Assembly: GCA_025057245.1 (NCBI GenBank)
Contig: JANWYC010000042.1
Coordinates: 1 to 7,698, forward strand
DNA: 7,698 bases
From: Aquificaceae bacterium
GTDB taxonomy: Bacteria; Aquificota; Aquificia; Aquificales; Aquificaceae
Reading direction: 5' to 3'
Below, one piece after another: positions 1 through 6,400 of the stretch. The notes beneath the pieces are model-generated. The model had not been told where the DNA came from. It did no database searches and worked only from the letters and a program-made list of their open reading frames with translations. Position 1 is the stretch's first letter; each line of letters begins with the position of its first letter. The position numbers and the translations under genes are program-made.

Positions 1-1688
1 TTTATCTGACCTCCTCGCCATCAGAAGGATGGGTTAGCTTTGTAAGACCATCCCCAGAAAGCTTCCATCCAGTGCCGGGTAAGGAAGGCGGTCAGCTTAA
101 ATTTGTCCTCACATCAGACCCAAAGACGCTAAACCCTGCTCTGGCACAGGAAACCTCCTCAACCGCGGTAATTTCAGACCTTTTTAGCGGTCTTACAAAG
201 GTAGACCTCAAAACCATGCAGGTGCTCCCAGACCTATCAGAAAGGTGGGAGGAGAAGGAAGGTGGTAAGGTTTACGTTTTTTACCTAAGAAAGGATGTAA
301 AGTGGAGCGACGGTAAACCCTTTACCGCGGAGGACGTGGTCTTCACTTACAGAGACATATACCTGAACCCTAAAATACCTAACTCCACTGGTGACATGTT
401 CAGAGGGCTTTTGAAAGGGGAGGAGGACGTAAAGAACTTCGTAAAGCAGGTGGATAAGTACACGGTGGAGTTTAGGCTTCCTCAACCCTTTGCACCATTC
501 CTAAACGCTCTATCCGCAGCCATACTACCAAAGCACAAATTAGAAAAACACGTGAAAGATAACACCTTTATGACCGCATGGAACGTCAACACAGACCCGC
601 GAGAAATTGTAGGCACTGGTCCTTATGTGCTTACAAAGTACGTTAAAGGTGTTCTGGTGGAATACTCCGCGAATCCTTACTACTACGAGAGAGACCAGTA
701 TGGAAAACAGATGCCCTACATAAAGAGTAGGGTAGGATACATACTCCAGGACCCAGATACTGCCATCCTGAAGTTCTCTCTGGGAGAGGTGGACTACTTG
801 GGCGTTAGACCTCAGGACTTGCTTTTCGTAAGCAACATAAAAGGCGTAAACCTTTTTGACCTTGGACCCACACCTTCCACCACCTTTTTGGTTTTTAACA
901 TGAACCCAAAAGCGGATATTCCCAAACACAAACTAAGCTGGTTTCAAAACGAAAAGTTTAGAAAGGCAATATCCTACGCAATAGACAGGGAAGGCATATG
1001 CTACTTGGTATACAACGGGCTCGCTGAACCCCTCTACGGTCCTATCACACCTGCCAACAGACCCTATTATGAGAAGGGACTTTTTCCAGTTTACGAATAC
1101 GACCTGAAAAAGGCAAAGGCTATCTTGGAAAGCATAGGTTTTAGAGACAGGGATGGGGACGGTTGGCTGGAAGACGCTCAAGGGAATAGGTTAGAAATAG
1201 TCTTGTTGACAAACGCAGGAAATAAGGAAAGGGAAGCCATAGGCAACATGATAAAGGAGGACTTGGAAAAAATAGGCGTGAAGGTCGTATTCAGACCTAT
1301 AGACTTTAACACCTTGGTTAGCAAGCTAACCTCGCCCCCCTTCGGCTGGGAGGCGGTCATCATAGGTCTTACAGGTTCTATGGACCCACACTTTGGGAGA
1401 AACGTTTGGCACTCTTCTGGAACTCTACACATGTGGCATCCCAGACAGGAAAAACCACACACAGAATGGGAAAGAGAGATAGACGAACTTTTAGACAGAG
1501 GTGCGGTAGAGACAAATCTTGAGAAGAGGATAGAGCTCTACAGACAAGTTTACAGAATAATAGCGGAGAAACAGCCTCTAATATTCTTGGTAACTCCCAA
1601 AAGCATGCTGTCCGCAAAAAAGGAGCTGGAGAACCTCTTCCCCACCGTTTGGGGCTGGTATAGAGAGGAAGCACTTTTCCTCAGGTGA
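1..1688 (+). CDS. Peptide/solute ABC transporter substrate-binding protein (SBP_bac_5 family), 5' partial
   Basis: This is a family 5 extracytoplasmic solute-binding protein (OppA/DppA type), which captures oligopeptides or similar solutes outside the inner membrane and passes them to an ABC permease. The frame is open from base 3 to the TGA at 1686-1688, giving 561 residues with no stop, so the gene starts off the left edge. Any signal peptide or lipobox is not visible. Family hallmarks are an early G-G-x-L-x-F strand followed by SDPKTLNP, the segment DVKWSDGKPFTAEDVVFTY, the segment GTGPYVLTKY, the run RKAISYAIDRE, and a D-x-D-G-D-G loop (1146-1175) often seen in this family. The C-terminal helices and the IFLVTPKSM strand are intact, and the length is close to a full family member. 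The substrate cannot be read from sequence, and no permease or ATPase gene is in view. The gene converges on and overlaps the last - strand gene by 8 bp. Confidence 0.9.
   Translation, partial: YLTSSPSEGWVSFVRPSPESFHPVPGKEGGQLKFVLTSDPKTLNPALAQETSSTAVISDLFSGLTKVDLKTMQVLPDLSERWEEKEGGKVYVFYLRKDVKWSDGKPFTAEDVVFTYRDIYLNPKIPNSTGDMFRGLLKGEEDVKNFVKQVDKYTVEFRLPQPFAPFLNALSAAILPKHKLEKHVKDNTFMTAWNVNTDPREIVGTGPYVLTKYVKGVLVEYSANPYYYERDQYGKQMPYIKSRVGYILQDPDTAILKFSLGEVDYLGVRPQDLLFVSNIKGVNLFDLGPTPSTTFLVFNMNPKADIPKHKLSWFQNEKFRKAISYAIDREGICYLVYNGLAEPLYGPITPANRPYYEKGLFPVYEYDLKKAKAILESIGFRDRDGDGWLEDAQGNRLEIVLLTNAGNKEREAIGNMIKEDLEKIGVKVVFRPIDFNTLVSKLTSPPFGWEAVIIGLTGSMDPHFGRNVWHSSGTLHMWHPRQEKPHTEWEREIDELLDRGAVETNLEKRIELYRQVYRIIAEKQPLIFLVTPKSMLSAKKELENLFPTVWGWYREEALFLR
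1616..1644 (-). terminator. Candidate intrinsic terminator of the - strand operon, inside the convergent gene
   Basis: Reading the - strand past the last operon stop, TGGGGAA (1644-1638) and TTCTCCA (1633-1627) form a 7-bp stem with one G-U pair and a GAGG loop. Five bases later comes a run of six T (1621-1616). The stem-to-T gap is longer than ideal and the stem is short, so this is a modest candidate. It lies in the 3' coding part of the convergent transporter gene. Confidence 0.3.
1665..1682. terminator. Hairpin at the convergent gene ends (possible weak bidirectional terminator)
   Basis: On the + strand GAGGAA (1665-1670) and TTCCTC (1677-1682) form a perfect 6-bp stem. An inner G-T wobble extends it to 7 bp with a CACT loop. 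It ends 3 bases before the + strand stop and includes part of the - strand stop codon. There is no T-run directly after it in either direction; on the + strand a T-rich stretch begins about 10 bases later. Its place at the meeting point of two transcripts suggests RNA 3'-end formation or protection, but it is not a canonical intrinsic terminator. Confidence 0.3.
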
Positions 1689-3084
1689 TAAGCTCTTTTA
1701 ACCTTTCCTTTAGCACTCTGTAGGCTTCCTCTCGAACTATCTGAACTATGTCAACGCTTAGAAAGACATCTCTTACCTGTTCTCTTATGGCTTCCGTTAT
1801 GACCTCTTCCAACTTTCTTGAAAGATGCTTTTTAATCTCCTCTTGGCTTATAACCTGAGAGAGAACAGAGAGGAGTTTTTCCTGGGAGAGCTGGCTTTTT
1901 ATCGCATCGCTAAGAACTAAACTAAGGTTTTCTATCACATCGCCTACTTCTCTTGGCTGTGGTGCTTGCTCTGGTATGGTTTCTTCCTGAGGCGGTGGAG
2001 CCTCCTGAGGTGGCGGGGTCTCCTCAAGTGCCAAGATTTCCTCGATGAGTTTGGACTCCTCGGTGGGTGTGAGCTCCTCCAACTGCAACACTTCTTCGGG
2101 CGTTGTTTCCTTTTGAAGGATTTGAGATTCTATAACGCTGTCTAGCAGGTCCATAATTGGCTCTTCATGAGAGCTGGAGGGTAAAGCCTCCTCTAAAGCT
2201 AACTCCTCTTCCGTAGATAGCTGAGTGGGAGCTTCTCTAAGAAGTTCAAGAGCCTTTTGTATGGCTGTATCCAGCTCCGCATCCCTCGCAAAGGTGTATT
2301 TCTTTTTGAGTGGAATATCTTCCAGCTCTATGCTAAAAATCTCATCCACCAGCAAAATATAGGGCTTCTCAACCAGCTCTTCTTTATTGGACATGTCTAT
2401 CAAAGTCCTGCGGGCAAGCGTGCCCAGTATGGTATCAAAGACTATAAGGTCTGCCTCCTTAGCCTTTTCCATGATTTCTCTCATGTTTTTAACTTCAACC
2501 ACATCCGCTTCGGAGGAGAGGGCTTTCCTAAGTTTATTAACAAGATTGTTATCAAAGGAGACTACCATTAGCTTTTTCCTTTCGGTTAGCTTTTCCTCCT
2601 CAAAGCTGACCTCTGGGGGTGGTTCTTCAGAAATGGGAATGGGCTCTGGCTCCTCGGGCTCAAAGAAAAACTTTTCAAGAACAATCTCCTCTTCCTGTGG
2701 TAAGACTTCTTGCTCTGGAACGCTCTCTTCTTGCTTGGGCATACTCTCCGCATCCATGATAATCGCATCCCTTATTTTGTCTACCGCCTCATCCCTTGAA
2801 AGTTTTAACTTCTTAGGTGGTGTTATGTTTTCCATATCCACGGGGAATATTTCGTCAACTAAGATTATGTATTTTGCATCCTTGAACTTCTGGTTATACA
2901 TCCTGTTTATGTCCTCTTCAGATATGGAAGCGGCCACCGCATCGTATATAATCACATCCATAAAAGAAGAGACGGTATTTACAGCCTCTTCACCGTTCTT
3001 CACATCCAACACGTTGTATTCCTTCAGAGTTTCCTTTAGCTTGTTTACAAGGCTTTTGTCAAAGGATACAAGAAGTATGTTCAT
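1681..3084 (-). CDS. Unrecognised protein with two degenerate receiver-like modules, acidic linkers and helical C-terminus
   Basis: The 467-residue protein has no signal peptide or membrane segment, so it is probably cytoplasmic. Residues 1-110 and 170-282 are diverged copies of one module. Both carry the motif V-S-F-D-x-x-L-V-N-K-L (D9, D178), a third hydrophobic strand ending in Asp (DVIIYD, D48; DLIVFD, D217) and an ILVDEIF or LLVDEIF strand (residues 74-80, 244-250). The strand pattern resembles a response-regulator receiver. The usual acidic pair after strand 1 is replaced by Ser-Phe, so normal Mg-dependent phosphorylation is doubtful. The modules are joined and followed by Glu/Pro-rich linkers (about 111-169 and 283-379, the latter with PPPQE repeats). 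Residues 380-467 are amphipathic helix, suited to oligomerisation or partner binding. The ATG overlaps the upstream stop (ATGA), with GGAGGG six bases before it. A pseudo-receiver scaffold is inferred; I do not recognise the family. Confidence 0.85.
   Translation of the reverse strand: MNILLVSFDKSLVNKLKETLKEYNVLDVKNGEEAVNTVSSFMDVIIYDAVAASISEEDINRMYNQKFKDAKYIILVDEIFPVDMENITPPKKLKLSRDEAVDKIRDAIIMDAESMPKQEESVPEQEVLPQEEEIVLEKFFFEPEEPEPIPISEEPPPEVSFEEEKLTERKKLMVVSFDNNLVNKLRKALSSEADVVEVKNMREIMEKAKEADLIVFDTILGTLARRTLIDMSNKEELVEKPYILLVDEIFSIELEDIPLKKKYTFARDAELDTAIQKALELLREAPTQLSTEEELALEEALPSSSHEEPIMDLLDSVIESQILQKETTPEEVLQLEELTPTEESKLIEEILALEETPPPQEAPPPQEETIPEQAPQPREVGDVIENLSLVLSDAIKSQLSQEKLLSVLSQVISQEEIKKHLSRKLEEVITEAIREQVRDVFLSVDIVQIVREEAYRVLKERLKELIT
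1985..2020 (-). repeat. Two-copy 18-bp repeat encoding PPPQE(A/E)
   Basis: Two adjacent 18-bp units (1985-2002 and 2003-2020) share the core TCCTGAGG and a G-rich remainder. They encode PPPQEA and its imperfect neighbour in the second acidic linker (about residues 357-368) of the pseudo-receiver protein. It looks like small in-frame slippage expansion in a disordered linker. Confidence 0.6.
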
Positions 3085-3695
3085 GTTTTACCCTCCATCT
3101 TTCTAATCGTATCGTCCAAAAGATTTTTTGCTTCCCGCATGCTCTCTTGGGGGATAACACCGCTTAGAGCAAAGGATGCTCTCAAAAGTTTTAACCTTTT
3201 GAGAATCTCTTCCTCCTGCATCTTAGCACTACTTTGAGTTTGTTGAAGAGCTACAACTTTAACATCCTCTTTAGTAAACATGTAAATCCCAGAGAGAAGT
3301 AGCACAAGTCCTGAAAGGGAAATACCCATGATAAAAGGTCTTTCAAAGAGGACGCCTAAATAATCACCCAAGCTAAACCTTTTTGTGTAAACGTAGAACT
3401 GATAACCTGCACCCATACGGTTTGCGGATGAATAGTCCTGAAGGCTTATAGGCAGTAAGGTGTTGCTGGTCGTTACCTGCTTTCCATCTTGCGTTCTCAG
3501 GAAGAAGATGTTCTCTTCTTGAGCTGGCAGTTTTATAAGGCTCTCTCCTGCGTGCAAACCTTGCAGAAGGCTAACCACGTTCTGATTTATCTTTGAGAGT
3601 TTGGTATTTGCGTATATGTCAAAGGCAATCCACTGACCGAAGAGGAAAAGAAGCACACCTATTAAAAACAACGCAAATCCAGCGGTTTTAGACAT
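3081..3695 (-). CDS. Unrecognised two-helix membrane protein with extracytoplasmic domain and cytoplasmic helical tail
   Basis: I do not recognise this 204-residue protein. Hydrophobic segments lie at about residues 5-24 and 119-140. Between them are about 95 residues predicted outside the cytoplasm, and after the second comes a charged, helix-prone tail (142-204). The flanking charges (K3 before helix 1; T-K-E-D-V-K after helix 2) fit both ends being inside. The external part contains FFLRTQDGK followed by a polar turn. This resembles the strand-turn of small Cache/PAS-like sensor domains, but that likeness is weak. There is no histidine kinase, HAMP or methyl-accepting motif, so if it senses something it must signal through a partner. 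The ATG is one base after the pmbA stop and has GGGAGG five bases upstream. Its stop overlaps the start of the pseudo-receiver gene, which points to a functional pair (inference). Confidence 0.8.
   Translation of the reverse strand: MSKTAGFALFLIGVLLFLFGQWIAFDIYANTKLSKINQNVVSLLQGLHAGESLIKLPAQEENIFFLRTQDGKQVTTSNTLLPISLQDYSSANRMGAGYQFYVYTKRFSLGDYLGVLFERPFIMGISLSGLVLLLSGIYMFTKEDVKVVALQQTQSSAKMQEEEILKRLKLLRASFALSGVIPQESMREAKNLLDDTIRKMEGKT
3091..3096 (-). promoter_or_regulatory. Ribosome binding site of the pseudo-receiver gene
   Basis: GGAGGG on the - strand lies six bases before the ATG at 3084-3082. It sits within the last codons of the upstream membrane-protein gene. It supports this start and lets the gene initiate on its own in addition to ATGA coupling. 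Confidence 0.7.
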
Positions 3696-3696
3696 A

Positions 3697-5022
3697 TTAA
3701 CCTCCCACCGTAAGGTTTTCTATAAACAAGGATGGAGCTCCCACATTACCATAGAACCTCAGGTCATTTCCCACGTCTACCACCAAGCTTAACAACTCTT
3801 TTATGTTGCCTCCTATCACCACGCCCCTCACGCTCTGCTCCTTCTTTCCCTTACGGTATATTATACCCGATGCACCAAGAGAAAAGTCTCCTGAAACGGT
3901 ATCCACGGTATGAAGACCCATCAGGTCTGTTACAAGAAACACCTCATCTTGCTCAAGCAGGTCCTCAAGGCTTCTATCCCCAGGCTCTATGTAAAGGTTG
4001 GTTATGTCGGAGACAGGAAGACTTTTAAAACCGCCCCTTATAGAATTGCCAGTGGGCTCTGCGTTTGACTTAATCGCAGTGTAAGTGCTGTGCAGGAAAG
4101 TGAGAAACCTACCCTTCTCCACTAGAACGTTTCTACGCATGAAGTGACCCTCCGCATCTACGGGCAGACTGAGAAAACCCTTCTCCTTTACCCCATCGTC
4201 AACTATGGTGAGCTTTTCAGAAAACACCTGCTGACCCTCCATACCACTGAGGAAGGTTTTACCCTTTACCAAACTATCACCGAGAAATATGGGACTGAAG
4301 GCTTCCAACAGGGATGCGCATGCTTCTCTGTAGAGAACTACTGGCATCCTTCTGGTTTCAAAACTGGAAGGTTTTAAAGTGGCAGTAGCCTTGAAGACCA
4401 CCTCCTGAACCATATCCTGAAAGGGAACATCCCTAAGCCTTCTTGCACCCACATAGCTGTATGATATAGATTGGTCTCCTCCTTCTTCCACAAGCACAGA
4501 CATAGAAGATGTATACCACGTGCTTCTGTAATTGTAGAAAAGCCCACAAGAGCTAAAGCAGAAAACCTCCATGTCCGTCTCATTTAAACTGACGTTCCTA
4601 ACACCCTTAACTCTACCATCCAAGCTTTTGGCATACCTTTCCATATTTATGACCATCTCTATCTTGTCCTCCAAAGAGCTCTCCAAACCGTCTGAGTCGT
4701 AGTAGGTTTCCAACTCTCCAAGATTTTTACAATTTCCCAGCGTAAAACCTTCATCTGGTGGTGTTATATGGCAGGCTTCCTTTGCCATCTTTACGCAATC
4801 CTTCACAGAGGATGCTTCCAAACTTGTAGTAAAAGAAAAACCCATCCTTCCATTTCTAAAAACCCTTATACCTACGCCCGCATCTTCTGAAGTGGACAGT
4901 TTTTCAACAGACTCTTGAGAACCTTCTATGAGTTTTTTCCTTTTCCTCTCAAAATAAACCTCATATTCATAATCTCCACCGAGCACTTCCTCTACCCAAC
5001 TCTTGAGTTTCTCCATTCTCAC
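3697..5022 (-). CDS. pmbA: PmbA/TldE, non-catalytic partner subunit of the TldD-TldE metalloprotease
   Basis: The 441-residue product matches the PmbA (TldE) family over its full length. With TldD this protein forms a cytoplasmic heterodimeric protease that cleaves unfolded small peptides and takes part in maturing peptide products such as microcin B17. Family features seen are the segment DAEGHFMRRNVLVEKG (about 289-304), EPTGNSIRG (322-330), TNLYIEPGD (341-349), LVTDLMG (363-369), SGDFSLGASG (377-386), and the ending GAPSLFIENLTVGG. There is no HExxxH zinc motif, which in TldD supplies the active site, so this is the PmbA and not the TldD subunit. No tldD is in view. The chosen GTG start (5022) overlaps the cdsA stop as GTGA; an ATG six bases further in (5016) is an equally plausible start. 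No strong ribosome binding site precedes either, which suggests translational coupling. Confidence 0.93.
   Translation of the reverse strand: MRMEKLKSWVEEVLGGDYEYEVYFERKRKKLIEGSQESVEKLSTSEDAGVGIRVFRNGRMGFSFTTSLEASSVKDCVKMAKEACHITPPDEGFTLGNCKNLGELETYYDSDGLESSLEDKIEMVINMERYAKSLDGRVKGVRNVSLNETDMEVFCFSSCGLFYNYRSTWYTSSMSVLVEEGGDQSISYSYVGARRLRDVPFQDMVQEVVFKATATLKPSSFETRRMPVVLYREACASLLEAFSPIFLGDSLVKGKTFLSGMEGQQVFSEKLTIVDDGVKEKGFLSLPVDAEGHFMRRNVLVEKGRFLTFLHSTYTAIKSNAEPTGNSIRGGFKSLPVSDITNLYIEPGDRSLEDLLEQDEVFLVTDLMGLHTVDTVSGDFSLGASGIIYRKGKKEQSVRGVVIGGNIKELLSLVVDVGNDLRFYGNVGAPSLFIENLTVGG
3701..3706 (-). promoter_or_regulatory. Ribosome binding site of the membrane-protein gene, inside the pmbA 3' end
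   Basis: GGGAGG on the - strand is embedded in the last two Gly codons of pmbA, five bases before the ATG at 3695-3693. It confirms this start. The pmbA stop and the next start form TAATATG, with one base between them, so re-initiation is likely. Confidence 0.7.
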
Positions 5023-5735
5023 AATTTTAAAAGAAAAACGTAAACCGGTGCGGTAAAAAGCAAGGAGTCAAACCTGTCCGTAAACCCACCGTGTTCTCCC
5101 AAAACCCCAGAAAAGTCCTTTACGCCAACCTGTCTTTTTATAAAACTCTTGAACAAGTCACCCATGACTGCGCTGGGTATTAAGAGCATAGACCAAACAA
5201 ACCCCACAAGCCCGTGGAACGCTAAGAGCACTACCAGACCAGCCACCGCACCACCCAGAAGACCTTCCCACGTTTTCTTAGGAGACAGCCTTGGTGCCAT
5301 AGGGTGCCTACCCAGATTTTTACCCACATAGTAGGAGAACACGTCTACAGCCCACACAAAAAGCAGAAGCTTTAAAATTTGATAGCCTTCAATGCTTTTT
5401 AGTTCAAGTAGAAAAACAGGTAATAAGCCGGCGTAGATACATATTAGCATGCCCTTTAGCATGTCCTCCATATGCCAGCTTTTCCATCCTGCGTAGAGGG
5501 AAAGGAGAAGGGATGCAACAATCCCAAGCTCTAAAGCTACAGAGCCAGTTAAGAAGGTTAGAGCGGTGGGGTAATAAGAGTCCTTACCCAGAACCTTTGA
5601 AACCTCAAAGCCTATGAGAAAAGAGAGTATAAAGACGCATGCATAAAAAAGATAATACGGTAGGAAAGACACCAAAATAGCTATAAAACCTACTAAGAGA
5701 CCTATAAACTCTCTACTCCTGAAGAACTGCGCCAA
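5019..5735 (-). CDS. cdsA: Phosphatidate cytidylyltransferase (CDP-diglyceride synthase)
   Basis: CdsA is an inner-membrane enzyme that joins CTP and phosphatidic acid to make CDP-diacylglycerol, the precursor of the phospholipids. The 238-residue product is very hydrophobic, with about seven or eight membrane segments. Its C-terminus carries the complete family signature S-F-I-K-R...K-D-F-S-G...E-H-G-G-F-T-D-R-F-D (about 197-223). Upstream are SPKKTWEG (151-158) and GDLFKS, also typical. The length is slightly short for the family but complete. No ATG is available near the 5' end. I chose the TTG at 5735 because GGAG lies seven bases before it. A longer version from a TTG at 5765 (248 residues) is possible but lacks a well-placed ribosome binding site. 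The gene overlaps uppS by 23 bp (53 bp with the long form), and its stop overlaps the pmbA start by 4 bp. Confidence 0.93.
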   Translation of the reverse strand: MAQFFRSREFIGLLVGFIAILVSFLPYYLFYACVFILSFLIGFEVSKVLGKDSYYPTALTFLTGSVALELGIVASLLLSLYAGWKSWHMEDMLKGMLICIYAGLLPVFLLELKSIEGYQILKLLLFVWAVDVFSYYVGKNLGRHPMAPRLSPKKTWEGLLGGAVAGLVVLLAFHGLVGFVWSMLLIPSAVMGDLFKSFIKRQVGVKDFSGVLGEHGGFTDRFDSLLFTAPVYVFLLKL

Positions 5736-6399
5736 ACCTTCTCTCCCTTTTTGAGTAGTCCTCAATAGCTTTTAGGAGCTCTTCCCTTCCAAAGTCTGGC
5801 CAGTAAGTATCCGTAAAGTAGAGCTCTGTGTAGGCTAAGTGCCACAGTATAAAGTTGGATATTCTTCTCTCCCCCCCAGTTCTTATAAGAAGGTCAGGCT
5901 CTGGTGCATCCACTAAGTCAGAAAAGAGCTTAAAGTTTCTCTCCTCAAGTTCCACGCCCTCTTTTATCATTCTGTTTACAGTTCTTATGATTTCGTCTCT
6001 ACCGCCGTAGTCTAACGCAAGAAACACGCGAAGCCTCTCCGTCTCTGGTTTTATAACTTCTACTCTCTGTATCTCATATAACAAGCTGGATGGTATCCTA
6101 TCCCTCCTACCTATAAAGCGCACTCTTATACCTCTTTGTGTCAGCTTATGAGCATTCTCCTTCATGTACCCTTCGAGAAGTCTCATGAGAGTTTTCACTT
6201 CTGTCTGGGGTCTTTTCCAGTTTTCCGTAGAGAAAACGAACAAGGTTAGCCACCTTATACCCAGTTCTAAACAAGCATCTACCAACTCCTCAGCCCTTTT
6301 AACACCCTGATAGTGTCCCGCTACCCTAGGCAAACCCCTGCTTCTTGCCCAACGTCCGTTCCCATCCATTATAACCGCCAAATGTTTCAACGCCCTCAT
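5713..6399 (-). CDS. uppS: Undecaprenyl diphosphate synthase (cis-prenyltransferase)
   Basis: UppS adds isopentenyl units in cis to farnesyl diphosphate, making the C55 lipid carrier used for peptidoglycan and surface polysaccharides. It is a soluble homodimer. The 228-residue product is family length with all main motifs: IMDGNGRWA (catalytic D12, R16), the GH of the substrate loop (H29), FSTENWKRP (57-64), YGGRDEI (131-137), and DLLIRTGGERRISNF followed by WHLAYTELYF (R173, R179, S181, E192). The residue before YGGR is Asp (D130), where many homologues have Asn; this position varies in the wider family. The ATG is one base after the upstream lipoprotein stop, in a TAATATG junction, with only a weak ribosome binding site (AGGT). 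The uppS-cdsA order is common in bacteria, often followed by dxr and rseP; here pmbA follows instead. Confidence 0.96.
   Translation of the reverse strand: MRALKHLAVIMDGNGRWARSRGLPRVAGHYQGVKRAEELVDACLELGIRWLTLFVFSTENWKRPQTEVKTLMRLLEGYMKENAHKLTQRGIRVRFIGRRDRIPSSLLYEIQRVEVIKPETERLRVFLALDYGGRDEIIRTVNRMIKEGVELEERNFKLFSDLVDAPEPDLLIRTGGERRISNFILWHLAYTELYFTDTYWPDFGREELLKAIEDYSKRERRFGAVLQE
5743..5747 (-). promoter_or_regulatory. Ribosome binding site that decides the cdsA TTG start
   Basis: GGGAG on the - strand sits within the uppS 3' coding region, seven bases before the TTG at 5735-5733. The alternative TTG at 5765 has only a purine stretch about 17 bases away. This favours the shorter cdsA product. 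Confidence 0.5.
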
Positions 6400-6400
6400 A

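Noticed and set aside
1146..1175. EF-hand-like D-x-D-G-D-G loop in the transporter protein as a special calcium site
   Set aside because: Such a loop is common in this binding-protein family, and the position-12 acidic residue of a true EF-hand is absent.
1206..1230. TTGACA with a weak AT-rich -10-like stretch inside the transporter gene (+ strand)
   Set aside because: The -10 match is poor and no + strand gene begins downstream before the gene ends.
540..1674. Several antisense open frames opposite the transporter gene
   Set aside because: They overlap a clear family protein, have no recognisable motifs, and show compositions expected of shadow frames.
2387..3106. 239-residue open frame on the + strand, antisense to the pseudo-receiver gene
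   Set aside because: It is Ser/Phe-rich low-complexity sequence produced by the Glu/Lys-rich codons of the real gene opposite, with no family motif.
3697..5022. Considered TldD as the identity of this protease-family gene
   Set aside because: There is no HExxxH motif, and the C-terminal motifs fit PmbA/TldE.
6008..6010. Asp before YGGR in UppS in place of the commoner Asn, as a sign of altered activity
   Set aside because: This position varies among cis-prenyltransferases and all catalytic residues are present.
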